Notes under the pieces: generated by a model
What the model was told of the DNA's origin: nothing
Database searches by the model: none
What the model saw: the letters and a program-made list of their open reading frames with translations, nothing else
NCBI GenBank assembly: GCA_963822175.1
Contig: CAWGGJ010000008.1
Coordinates: forward strand, 1,054,001-1,118,000
Source: FEB-25 sp963822175
GTDB taxonomy: Bacteria; Chloroflexota; Anaerolineae; Anaerolineales; UBA4823
Direction: 5' to 3'
Length of the DNA: 64,000 nucleotides
Shown here: piece after piece, positions 46,144 to 55,125 of the stretch
How the letters are laid out: each line of letters begins with the position of its first letter
Numbering within the stretch: the first letter of the stretch is position 1
Program-made: the position numbers and the translations under genes

Positions 46144-46938
46144 ATGAGACAATATCTTGGTTTACTTCAATATATCTTTGATAATGGTATCAGAAAGGAT
46201 GATAGAACTGGAACTGGGACATTATCTGTTTTTGGATATCAGATGAGATTTGATCTTAGTGTTGGATTTCCCTTGCTTACCACCAAAAAAATAAACATAA
46301 AATCCGTGATATATGAACTACTCTGGTTTTTACGGGGGGAAAGTAATATCCGATATCTAAAAGAGCATGGTGTTGGAATTTGGGATGAATGGGCAAATGA
46401 TGCTGGTGATCTAGGTCCGGTGTATGGTGTTCAATGGAGAAACTGGAAAACAGCAGATGGGAATGTTATTGACCAGATCAGCCAAGTCATCAATATGATA
46501 AAGAAAGAACCGAATTCCAGGCGATTAATTGTGAATGCTTGGAATGTTGGCGAACTTTCGAAGATGGCTTTACCACCCTGTCATTTACTATTCCAATTTT
46601 ATGTGGCTGATGGAAAACTTTCATGCCAATTTTATCAACGCTCGGCAGATGTATTTCTAGGCGTTCCGTTTAACATCGCTTCATATGCATTACTTACCAT
46701 GATGGTAGCCCAGGTTTGCAACTTGGGAGTTGGTGAGTTAGTACAAAGCACGGGAGATACACACCTGTATTTAAACCATTTTGAGCAGGCGAAAATCCAA
46801 CTGTTGCGTGAACCTTTTCCACTATCAAGGATGAAAATTAATCCCGGTGTAACTTCAATCTTCGATTTTAAGTATGAAGATTTTGAGTTAGTCGATTACA
46901 TATCCCACCCTCATATTAAAGCGGAGATCTCTGTGTGA
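46144..46938 (+). CDS. thyA: Thymidylate synthase
   Basis: 264 residues, the normal length of the ThyA class. The catalytic Cys is in ALPPCHLLFQFYV. RSADVFLGVPFNIASYALL and GDTHLYLNH bind dUMP. It methylates dUMP with methylenetetrahydrofolate and yields dihydrofolate, which the next gene product reduces. Its stop overlaps the folA start. Confidence 0.97.
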   Translation: MRQYLGLLQYIFDNGIRKDDRTGTGTLSVFGYQMRFDLSVGFPLLTTKKINIKSVIYELLWFLRGESNIRYLKEHGVGIWDEWANDAGDLGPVYGVQWRNWKTADGNVIDQISQVINMIKKEPNSRRLIVNAWNVGELSKMALPPCHLLFQFYVADGKLSCQFYQRSADVFLGVPFNIASYALLTMMVAQVCNLGVGELVQSTGDTHLYLNHFEQAKIQLLREPFPLSRMKINPGVTSIFDFKYEDFELVDYISHPHIKAEISV

Positions 46939-47432
46939 TCATATCCATAATTGTGGCCATGGATGAAAAGGGTGGGATTGGTAAAAACAACCAGCTTCCA
47001 TGGCATATTCCATCTGATCTAAAGAGATTTAAAAAAATTACGCTTGGACACCACATCGTTATGGGAAGGAAAACATACCAGACCATTGGTAAACCCTTAC
47101 CAGGCAGAGTGATGATCGTTGTCTCCCGTCAAAAGGACTTTCAGGCTGAAGGATGCCTGGTTGTGAATACTCTTGATGCAGCGAAAAAATTTGCAGAAGA
47201 GAAAAAAGAGACTGAATTGTTTATCATCGGTGGTGGTGAGATATTCTCACAGTCTATTGATATAGCCGATAAAATATACCTGACAATTGTCCACACAGAT
47301 ATTACTGGGGATATTTTTTTTCCAAAAATTGTTACATCGAATTGGCAGGTTGTTTTTAGTGAGTCAATTCGCCAGGATATTGCTGATGAGTTCAAAACTG
47401 ATTTCCGAATCCTGGTTCGAGATCATTTATAA
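46935..47432 (+). CDS. folA: Dihydrofolate reductase
   Basis: 165 residues, GTG start in a GTGA overlap with thyA. Family motifs: VAMDEKGGIGKNNQLPWHIP, with the catalytic Asp in PSDLKRFK, then VMGRKTYQTIGKPLPGR and FIIGGGEIFSQ. Regenerates tetrahydrofolate consumed by ThyA. Confidence 0.96.
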   Translation: MIISIIVAMDEKGGIGKNNQLPWHIPSDLKRFKKITLGHHIVMGRKTYQTIGKPLPGRVMIVVSRQKDFQAEGCLVVNTLDAAKKFAEEKKETELFIIGGGEIFSQSIDIADKIYLTIVHTDITGDIFFPKIVTSNWQVVFSESIRQDIADEFKTDFRILVRDHL

Positions 47433-47572
47433 GTACTTATGGGGACAGTTATAGGATTATGACTACCTGAACCGAAAACAGGATTTTGTTAGAAAAATTA
47501 CCGAAATAGTAGATTGGACTGCGTTCTTGATTCTTGGAAAAGGTTTCGGGTTTATCAGTAGGAATATTTGCA

Positions 47573-47614
47573 AAAACAGGAGATACTAATTATATATGGT
47601 GTATCTTGTTTTTT
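47573..47614. terminator. Possible terminator between folA and the convergent kinase-like gene
   Basis: AAAACA-gg-AGATAC (47573-47586) pairs with GTATCT-TGTTTT (47601-47612), leaving a 2-nt bulge and a 14-nt loop, followed by more T residues. Nothing else is recognised in 47433-47683. Confidence 0.5.
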
Positions 47615-47683
47615 ATATTATTTATCCGTTGATTTTTTTAAGGTAGGCGAAATGTAGAACTCTTTGAAAATTATGTAAAAAGG

Positions 47684-48886
47684 TCAGCCAAAGTTGGCAA
47701 TAAAATCATCAACGGCTGCCTGGTGACCAACATCGTGTTGGGCTCGTTCTGAAAGATACCACTTATGTTCAAGTACCTGGCAATATAGCTCAATGGGATC
47801 AGTATTATTGTGCATTTGGCTATTATCAGTTCTTGAATAATATTTTTCGATAACTGGCTTGTAAAAGTGTTCCAACCAATGATATGCAACTGCTGCCAGG
47901 GTAATATCGGGATATGTCTGGGTTAGTTTTGCTTTAAGCTCATAGATCTCATTCATAATTTGTTGTGCTTGATGGTCTTCGGCTAAAAGACCGGTAATTT
48001 CCATTAATTGATTGCGATGGAAATTTCGATCTGAAACAAAAATTCTTAACTTCAAAGTATTTCCATGATCTTCGTTTTTTAGCTCGATATCTTTCACCGA
48101 AAATCCTAATGAATTCAATGCTCGTATGCGTTCCTGGATACGAAATTGCTCGTTTTCAATAAAGACATCCTCCCTGGTGATTTCCTCCCACAAGTTTCGA
48201 TATCTCAGTTGTATATAAGCTCCAGTTTCTTGTAAGGGATAATTTAATTCGATCTGGTCGCTTGTTTGTAGATCCGAAAGCTCACCGAGTATATTTTCCT
48301 GCATGATTTCCAGGTCATGATAACGAAGCATTGGTGATAGGCGCGGTAGGTGATATTCTGAAGTTTCAGCATCAACCAGGTAAGCTTGTAATGTACCTGC
48401 ATCACGACGGAACAATATGTTTGAAAGTGAGCAATCACCCCAATAGAAACCATTTGAATGAAGCTGGACTAATAAACCAGATATTGCATCCAATAAGTGA
48501 GTTTGATATCTATTAATAGCGTTGCTGATAAACAACGAACGATATGGCACAGATGCTTCAAGATACTCGGTAAACAAGATACTGGACAGATGGAAATTTC
48601 TCCGAATGCTTGCATATCCAATTGGTTTTACACAAGGAAGCTGTAATCCATAAATCTGGGATAACAATTCATACTCTTTTTGAGCAATATTAATGGGAAG
48701 CTCTTTTATCCCAAAAAGCTTCCCTGAATAATTGGCAAACACAACGGGGTGACGTGAAATACCACGTTGTACCTCTTCCAGGTGTGCTTTGTTTTTTTGC
48801 CATTCATTTAATGGAAGTTGCCAAGGTAGATCACTGAAATCAGGAGAACCAGGAATGGTAACAGGTATAAATTCAAATTCAGGCAT
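47684..48886 (-). CDS. DUF4032-type protein with a lipopolysaccharide-kinase-like fold
   Basis: 400 residues. The N-terminal half resembles small kinase-like proteins: FGIKELPI with Lys61 and an acidic residue at Glu71, then HSNGFYWGDCSLSNILF at 143-159, in which Asp151 and Asn156 match the catalytic loop. VDAETSEY at 171-178 stands in the place of DFG. The C-terminal half is helical and matches what is usually called DUF4032. Substrate unknown. It is a single gene, convergent with folA and divergent from the stress protein gene. Confidence 0.72.
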   Translation of the reverse strand: MPEFEFIPVTIPGSPDFSDLPWQLPLNEWQKNKAHLEEVQRGISRHPVVFANYSGKLFGIKELPINIAQKEYELLSQIYGLQLPCVKPIGYASIRRNFHLSSILFTEYLEASVPYRSLFISNAINRYQTHLLDAISGLLVQLHSNGFYWGDCSLSNILFRRDAGTLQAYLVDAETSEYHLPRLSPMLRYHDLEIMQENILGELSDLQTSDQIELNYPLQETGAYIQLRYRNLWEEITREDVFIENEQFRIQERIRALNSLGFSVKDIELKNEDHGNTLKLRIFVSDRNFHRNQLMEITGLLAEDHQAQQIMNEIYELKAKLTQTYPDITLAAVAYHWLEHFYKPVIEKYYSRTDNSQMHNNTDPIELYCQVLEHKWYLSERAQHDVGHQAAVDDFIANFG

Positions 48887-49071
48887 ATGGTTACATCTAT
48901 GTTCTTATTCTAATAATAATATATTTTCTCAAAATTTTATTTTATAGTTTTCAATAATGTTTTTCAGGATTTTTCAGGATATATATGTGTTGAAAAACAA
49001 ACGCAATTATCTCACAATATCCCACATTCCAAAGTCTTGGATGCATGATGTTTTAAGTAATTTACCTCATA

Positions 49072-49102
49072 TTGATAGATGATAATCAAGGTAAAATATA
49101 CT
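49072..49102 (+). promoter_or_regulatory. Possible promoter of the stress-protein/UbiB pair
   Basis: TTGATA (49072-49077), a 19-nt spacer and TATACT (49097-49102). The spacer is longer than ideal. The rest of the divergent gap 48887-49154 is AT-rich without recognised content. Confidence 0.35.
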
Positions 49103-49154
49103 ACCGAAATTCGTTGTTTATTTAGTAGAGCCTTATTGCAACCAGGAGCCCTTG

Positions 49155-49979
49155 ATGAAAATCTTAATTTGTACAGACGGATCTTCTAGTTCTGTTCAGT
49201 CAGCAGAATTAGTAATAAAACTGGGATTTCCACTGGAAACACAAATAACCGTACTTGGCGTATGTGAATCCGATAGTGAGACCGAAAAGTTGACATCATC
49301 GATGGATTTTATTGAGAAGATTTTTGGGAAGAATTATCTTATAGACAAAAAAATTCGCAATGGTAATCCCATCGAAGAAATTATTAGTGAAGCCCTGGAG
49401 TCATCCTATGATATTGTTGCTGTCGGTGGGGGTGGAAGTCAATTAGGGCTATTACATCCTAAATTAGGATCAACAACTGGGAAATTATCCAGAAAACTAC
49501 ATACCCATTTCCTTGTGGCAAGAAATCTTCCCGGAAAATTCTCAAAAATTCTGGTGTGCACTGGAGCAGAAGCTCCATCATCGATGACGATGAAATTAGG
49601 TGGGGAATGGATAAGCAACACTTCAGCACAGGTCGGTTTACTGCACGTACGTTCAGTAGAAACCAAAGGAGAACAGGATTTACATACCAACCTTGAATCG
49701 CAAGATTCGACTGTAGAAATGAAAGATCAACGCGATTCGCAACTTACTAATGCAATACAGCAGCTTCGGAATGCGGGGTTAAAAAATGAAATCATTCCAA
49801 TAATTCGCCAAGGTTTAGTTGTTGAGGAAGTGATAAAGGTGTTGAACGAAGGAGTCTACGAGCTATTAGTGATCGGAGCACACTATCAGCCAGGTCATGA
49901 TCGATGGCATGGAACTTTGTTGGATGATGTGACGGATCAGTTATTGCGTCGTTGCAATTGTTCGGTATTCATAATTTAA
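49155..49979 (+). CDS. Universal stress protein, tandem UspA domains
   Basis: 274 residues from ATG 49155, behind AGGAG with 6-nt spacing. Domain one begins MKILICTDGSSSSVQSAEL, domain two at FSKILVCTGAEAPSSMTM. The second ends with VIGAHYQPGHDRWHG and a hydrophobic strand, a version of the G-x2-G-x9-G nucleotide site. The first has GGGGSQLGLLHPKLGS. These proteins bind ATP and help survival under stress. A 13-bp gap links it to the UbiB-like gene. Confidence 0.85.
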   Translation: MKILICTDGSSSSVQSAELVIKLGFPLETQITVLGVCESDSETEKLTSSMDFIEKIFGKNYLIDKKIRNGNPIEEIISEALESSYDIVAVGGGGSQLGLLHPKLGSTTGKLSRKLHTHFLVARNLPGKFSKILVCTGAEAPSSMTMKLGGEWISNTSAQVGLLHVRSVETKGEQDLHTNLESQDSTVEMKDQRDSQLTNAIQQLRNAGLKNEIIPIIRQGLVVEEVIKVLNEGVYELLVIGAHYQPGHDRWHGTLLDDVTDQLLRRCNCSVFII

Positions 49980-49992
49980 GAGATTTTGTCAT

Positions 49993-51699
49993 ATGCTTCG
50001 AACCCGCTATCGACGGATAATATTTTTTTTTGCTCGTATCCTCGTTAGCATAATATTATGGGATCTGATATTTCCTAGGATCGGTCTAGCAAAATGGTCG
50101 TCTAGAACGCGGTCGGAACGTTATCGCAAAATTGCCAGCAGATATCGTTCACTTGCCATACATATGGGTGGAGTACTGATTAAAGTAGGACAATTTCTCT
50201 CTGCCAGGGTTGATGTTTTACCTGAAGTTATCACAACTGAGCTAGCGGGGTTACAGGACGAGGTACCTTCAGAAGATTTTGAAGCAATTCGAGGGGTTGC
50301 TGAAGCTGAATTTGGAATGCCTCTTCTGGATAAATTTCAACAATTTGATCCAATTCCATTGGCTGCAGCATCATTGGGTCAGGCTCATTTGGCAACGCTT
50401 TGTTTTTCTGTTGACCAAGCTAAAAATTTTGGTTTATCAATTGAAGGACCTTATGAAGATGATGGAATTGAGTATCCGGTGGTGGTTAAAATCCAACGAC
50501 CAGGGATAGAGAACATCATTGCTACCGATCTGGCAGCGGTACGCACAGTGGGTGGTTGGATAAAAAGGTATCCACCCATTCGAAAAAGAGTGAATATTCA
50601 GGAATTAATTGCTGAATTCTCCCGTGTCCTATATGAGGAAATTGATTACCTGGCTGAAGGCAGGAATGCAGAAACATTCGCGATTAATTTTTCTGATCAC
50701 CCTGGTGTTTTAGTTCCTAAAGTAGTTTGGTCACATACAACCAAGAAAGTGCTAACTCTTCAAGATGTCAGGGGGATCAAGATCACTGATTATAACGAAA
50801 TCACATCTGCAGAAATAGATAGAACAGAGGTTGCCGCAAGGTTATTAGACACATACTTAAAACAGATATTCGAAGATGGTTTTTTCCATGCCGATCCTCA
50901 TCCTGGAAATCTATTTGTAATGCCTAAAAATAAATCAGAAAGTGGAAGATCAGACAACCACGATTGGAAGTTGACATTTATTGATTTTGGAATGGTTGGA
51001 AGGATGCGACCAGAATTTCGAGATGGTCTTCGCGAGCTCCTGATCGGCATCGGCCTTCAGGACTCTTCCAAGGTAATAAAGGCGTATCAAATTTTAGGCA
51101 TTTTATTACCTGGCGCTGATATTGCTTTGTTAGAAAAAGCTGAAGCAGAAATGTTTAAACGTTTTTGGGGAAAAGGCATGGACGAATTATCCAATATTAA
51201 TATGGATGAGATACGTGATTTTTCGTATGAATTCCGTGACCTTCTTTATAATATGCCATTTCAATTACCACAAGATCTTATCTTCCTAGGCAGGGCAGTT
51301 GGTATTTTATCCGGTATGTGCACTGGTTTAGATCCGCAAATAAATGTATTTGAACATCTGGGACCTTTTACTCAAAAGCTAATTGCTGAGGAAGCAAAAC
51401 ATGATTTGAATTATTGGTTAAAAGAGGCAGGAGATATCGGGTTAAAAGTATTAAAATTACCAATCCGGTTTGATGCACTTATATCAAAGCTCGACAGAGG
51501 CGAGTTAAATATTCGTGACCCCCAATTATCTGATAACATCCGTAGGCTTGAAAGAGCGGTATCAAAGGTAGCCGGAGGTGTCTTCTTTGCTGCCTTCCTG
51601 ATGGCATTTGTCCAATCATTTATTGCGAACCAGGACTTATTAAGCTGGTTTCTTGGAATTGCTGCTTTTTTTGTGTTATTTTGGACTTTACTAAAGTAA
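49993..51699 (+). CDS. ABC1/UbiB/ADCK family atypical kinase
   Basis: 568 residues. The KxGQ motif is in LIKVGQFLSARVDVLPE, the Ala-rich loop in AAASLGQAHLA, and the invariant Lys in VVVKIQRPGIE. The catalytic and metal sites are in FHADPHPGNLFV and FIDFGMVGRM. Two TM helices close the C-terminus. Family members act as ATPases that support quinone or other isoprenoid lipid metabolism. The adjacent stress protein gene suggests co-expression. Confidence 0.9.
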   Translation: MLRTRYRRIIFFFARILVSIILWDLIFPRIGLAKWSSRTRSERYRKIASRYRSLAIHMGGVLIKVGQFLSARVDVLPEVITTELAGLQDEVPSEDFEAIRGVAEAEFGMPLLDKFQQFDPIPLAAASLGQAHLATLCFSVDQAKNFGLSIEGPYEDDGIEYPVVVKIQRPGIENIIATDLAAVRTVGGWIKRYPPIRKRVNIQELIAEFSRVLYEEIDYLAEGRNAETFAINFSDHPGVLVPKVVWSHTTKKVLTLQDVRGIKITDYNEITSAEIDRTEVAARLLDTYLKQIFEDGFFHADPHPGNLFVMPKNKSESGRSDNHDWKLTFIDFGMVGRMRPEFRDGLRELLIGIGLQDSSKVIKAYQILGILLPGADIALLEKAEAEMFKRFWGKGMDELSNINMDEIRDFSYEFRDLLYNMPFQLPQDLIFLGRAVGILSGMCTGLDPQINVFEHLGPFTQKLIAEEAKHDLNYWLKEAGDIGLKVLKLPIRFDALISKLDRGELNIRDPQLSDNIRRLERAVSKVAGGVFFAAFLMAFVQSFIANQDLLSWFLGIAAFFVLFWTLLK

Positions 51700-51795
51700 A
51701 CATATCAACTGCAACCTTTTGAGATGCGTTGCATCAAATCATATATCAATAAACTCAGTATAAAAATACATAGAATAGCTTTATAGGAAAGTCAT

Positions 51796-52791
51796 ATGGA
51801 CTTAAATCTCCACAATATCTCCCCCAATCAGATCACACCATCAAAAAAAGTAAAAATGCTGATATTAGGTTCTGGACCAGCTGGTTTATCAGCTGCAATT
51901 TATGCAGCCAGGGCAAATCTGGCACCTGTCGTATTAACGGGCATGGAGTTAGGTGGACAGGTATCCCTTACAAGTACAGTAGAAAACTATCCAGGTTTCC
52001 CTCAAGGAGTTGGAGGGCAGGAACTAGTGGATTTGTTTCAAAAACAAGCTGAGAGCTTTGGTGCTCAGATTGAATACGATACAGCAACTACCGTAGATCT
52101 GTCGGAACGTCCATTCAAATTACAGACTTACAATGCTGAGTATATTGCTGATACCCTGATTGTTGCTACAGGCGCTCAAGCAACCCACCTCGATGTCCCT
52201 GGTGAGAAGGAATTAACTGGTAAAGGAGTATCCTACTGTGCGACATGCGATGGCTGGTTTTTTAAAGAGAAAGATGTCGTTGTTGTCGGAGGAGGTGATA
52301 GTGCAATTGAAGAAAGCCTATTCCTCACCAGATATGCAAAATCAATAACAATTGTGCACCGCAGGGAAAGTTTACGTGCTGGTGTGCTCCTACAGCAACG
52401 TGCTTTTAATCACCCAAAGATCAGGTTTATCTGGAATACTGCTATCACAGAAATTGTTGGTGAGCAGGCAGTATCCATGGTTAGATTATTGAATTTAGTG
52501 ACTAAAGAACCAAGTGAGCTACGAACAGATGGAGTTTTTATATTTATTGGCCATAAACCAAACACACAATTGTTCCTCGGATCTATCGATTTGGACGAAC
52601 GAGGTTATATTATGACAGATGTTCAATTATCTACGAATATACCCGGTGTGTACGTTGCAGGTGAGGCTGGTGATCCAAATTACCGTCAGGTAATTACTTC
52701 AGCGGGTATGGGCGCAGCTGCTGCAATGCAAGCGATTCGTTTTATTCAAGCTCAAGAAGAAAGCCAACCCATTGCGGTAAATATTCCATAA
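51796..52791 (+). CDS. trxB: Thioredoxin reductase
   Basis: 331 residues. FAD site GSGPAG at 25-30, redox centre CATC at 148-151, NADPH site GGGDSAIEE at 165-173, and HRRESLRA after it, which favours NADPH. C-terminal FAD strand GVYVAGEAGDPNYRQ. It reduces thioredoxin with NADPH. It is followed by mdh after 16 bp. Confidence 0.95.
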   Translation: MDLNLHNISPNQITPSKKVKMLILGSGPAGLSAAIYAARANLAPVVLTGMELGGQVSLTSTVENYPGFPQGVGGQELVDLFQKQAESFGAQIEYDTATTVDLSERPFKLQTYNAEYIADTLIVATGAQATHLDVPGEKELTGKGVSYCATCDGWFFKEKDVVVVGGGDSAIEESLFLTRYAKSITIVHRRESLRAGVLLQQRAFNHPKIRFIWNTAITEIVGEQAVSMVRLLNLVTKEPSELRTDGVFIFIGHKPNTQLFLGSIDLDERGYIMTDVQLSTNIPGVYVAGEAGDPNYRQVITSAGMGAAAAMQAIRFIQAQEESQPIAVNIP

Positions 52792-52807
52792 CAATTCGGA
52801 GGAACAA

Positions 52808-53737
52808 ATGAATAATAAAGTATCTATTATTGGCGGAGGAATGACTGGTTCCACCACTGCTCATTGGCTGGCAGAAAAAGAACTTAGTGATATTGTACTG
52901 GTTGATATTGTAGAAGGTATGCCTCAAGGAAAAGCATTGGATCTTCAGCAAGCGATGCCAGTGATAGGTAAAGATGTACGAATCATTGGGACGAATGATT
53001 ATGACGCAACTGAAAACTCAGATGTGATCGTTATTACGGCAGGTTTACCGCGCAAACCTGGGATGAGTAGGGATGATTTGCTTACCGCAAATGCTGAAAT
53101 CGTCAGTAAAGCAACATTGGAGACGATTAAGCGATCTCCGAATGCAATTTATATTGTTCTAACCAATCCATTGGACGCGATGGCATATCTAACGATGAAA
53201 TTAAGTAATTTGCCATCCGAAAGAGTGATCGGCCAGGCTGGGATTTTGGATTCAGCTAGAATGCGTACTTTTGTTGCATTAGAATTAGGCGTGTCGGTCG
53301 AAAATATTCAATGTTACGTGCTCGGGGGGCATGGTGATGAAATGGTGCCATTGACGCGCCATTCAAATGTCGCTGGGATAGCATTACAAGATGCCCTACC
53401 GCAGGATCGGCTAGATGCAATTGTAAATCGAACCAGGAAAGGTGGCGCTGAAATTGTTAGCTTGTTAAAGACCGGAAGTGCATATTATGCTCCAGCAGTA
53501 GCTGTTGCTCAAATGGTAGATGCAATTTTAAAAGACAAGCATTTGATCGTACCTGCATCTGCGTATTTGAATGGTGAATACGGCCTTAAGGATATTTTCT
53601 TCGGAGTGCCAGTGCAATTGGGTAGAAAAGGGATTGAAAAGATTGTGATTTATGATCTAAATCATGACGAGGAAGAGACATTAAACTCTCTGCTGATGCC
53701 GTTCGTCAAACGACAGATGCATTGCGTAATTTGGTGA
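52808..53737 (+). CDS. mdh: Malate dehydrogenase (LDH-like type)
   Basis: 309 residues behind GGAGGAA. Rossmann motif IIGGGMTGS, with Asp after the second strand (VLVDIVEGMPQG) indicating NAD use. The substrate loop GLPRKPGMSRDDLL has the Arg pair of malate dehydrogenases. The catalytic Asp lies in ILDSARMRTF and the His in LGGHGDEMVPL. It interconverts malate and oxaloacetate, feeding the citrate synthase encoded next. Confidence 0.94.
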   Translation: MNNKVSIIGGGMTGSTTAHWLAEKELSDIVLVDIVEGMPQGKALDLQQAMPVIGKDVRIIGTNDYDATENSDVIVITAGLPRKPGMSRDDLLTANAEIVSKATLETIKRSPNAIYIVLTNPLDAMAYLTMKLSNLPSERVIGQAGILDSARMRTFVALELGVSVENIQCYVLGGHGDEMVPLTRHSNVAGIALQDALPQDRLDAIVNRTRKGGAEIVSLLKTGSAYYAPAVAVAQMVDAILKDKHLIVPASAYLNGEYGLKDIFFGVPVQLGRKGIEKIVIYDLNHDEEETLNSLLMPFVKRQMHCVIW

Positions 53738-53761
53738 AAATATAGTTCTGGAGGAATACTT

Positions 53762-55069
53762 ATGATATTAAAAGAAAAAATTCAAGAGCAATTACCAGGT
53801 TGGCGTGAACGGGTAAAGACTCTAATAAAAGAAAAAGGTGATGTGAAGGTTGGTGAGGTAACCATTAGCCAGGTTTATGGAGGCATGCGGGATGTTAAGG
53901 GACTGGTTACTGACATTTCATATGTAGACCCAGCTGAAGGAATTCGGTTTCGAGGATATACAATTCCAGAAGTTTTGGAAAAACTACCTAAGCCAAAAGG
54001 CGCTGAAGTGCCATATGCAGGAGGACTATATTATCTATTCCTGGTCGGCAACATCCCAACCTTAGAACAAGCCTTGGAAGTTGAATTTGAGTGGTCAAGA
54101 AGGTCTAAAGTACCTCAATATGTGTTTGATGCTATCCGTGCGTTACCAACTGATACCCATCCAATGACCTTATTTACCCTTGCTGTATTAATCATGCAGC
54201 GTGAATCATTATTTTCCAAGCAATACCATGAAGGTTTAAAGAAAGATTCTTATTGGGAACCAATGTTGGAGGATAGTCTAAACCTGATAGCTAAGTTGCC
54301 AGAAATTGCAGCTTTTATTTATCGACTAAAGTATAAAAATGGCGATATTATCTCCCCAGACCCAAATTTGGATTGGGGAGGAAATTTCGCTCACATGATG
54401 GGAATCAAAGATCCTTTGTATAAAGATCTTTCCAGATTATACTTTTTGCTTCATTCAGACCATGAAAGCGGAAATGTTAGTGCGCATGCTACCCATTTGG
54501 TTGCATCTTCACTTTCTGATATATATTATGCTGCCTCAGCAGGATTAAGTGGACTAGCTGGACCTTTGCATGGTTTGGCAAACCAGGAATGTTTACACTG
54601 GCTTTTGAGTGTAATGGAGACATGCGGTGAATGCTCGTATGACAAGTCGGCTTTACGACAATTTGCCTGGGATACTCTAAATAGAGGCCAGGTGATACCT
54701 GGTTATGGACATGCCGTACTGCGTAAAACAGATCCGCGATATACTGCACAGCTCGAATTTGGCAAGAAGTACTTTCCCGAGGATGAAATATTTAAGTTAG
54801 CTGCCCTAGTTTATGAAGTAGTTCCGGATGTCTTACGAGAACATGGGAAAGCAAAAGATCCATGGCCGAACGTGGATGCAATCAGTGGCTCATTGCAATA
54901 CCACTTCGGGATAAAAGAATTTGATTTTTACACGGTGATATTCGGTGTAAGTCGCATCCTAGGGGTTTCTGCGAATGCAGTTTGGGCAAGAGCACTCAGT
55001 CAGCCGATTGAACGTCCAAAATCACTCACAACAGCAATGCTTGAAGATATAGCTGCAAAAGCTAGTTAA
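53762..55069 (+). CDS. gltA: Citrate synthase, eukaryote-like type
   Basis: 435 residues behind TGGAGGA. HSDHESGNVSAHATH at 231-245, catalytic His270 in GPLHGLANQE, His317 in GYGHAVLRKTDPRY, and the catalytic Asp in FDFYTVIFGVSR. The sequence is closer to the mitochondrial kind than to hexameric GltA of enteric bacteria. It condenses oxaloacetate and acetyl-CoA. A hairpin terminator follows. Confidence 0.94.
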   Translation: MILKEKIQEQLPGWRERVKTLIKEKGDVKVGEVTISQVYGGMRDVKGLVTDISYVDPAEGIRFRGYTIPEVLEKLPKPKGAEVPYAGGLYYLFLVGNIPTLEQALEVEFEWSRRSKVPQYVFDAIRALPTDTHPMTLFTLAVLIMQRESLFSKQYHEGLKKDSYWEPMLEDSLNLIAKLPEIAAFIYRLKYKNGDIISPDPNLDWGGNFAHMMGIKDPLYKDLSRLYFLLHSDHESGNVSAHATHLVASSLSDIYYAASAGLSGLAGPLHGLANQECLHWLLSVMETCGECSYDKSALRQFAWDTLNRGQVIPGYGHAVLRKTDPRYTAQLEFGKKYFPEDEIFKLAALVYEVVPDVLREHGKAKDPWPNVDAISGSLQYHFGIKEFDFYTVIFGVSRILGVSANAVWARALSQPIERPKSLTTAMLEDIAAKAS

Positions 55070-55090
55070 TCATAATCTACTCATTTAAAC

Positions 55091-55118
55091 AACAGCGGTG
55101 ATTTCAATCACCGCTGTT
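55091..55118. terminator. Bidirectional terminator between gltA and the LysM protein gene
   Basis: Perfect 12-bp stem (55091-55102 with 55107-55118) and TTCA tetraloop between two convergent genes; short A and T runs on either side. Confidence 0.85.
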
Positions 55119-55125
55119 TGATATC

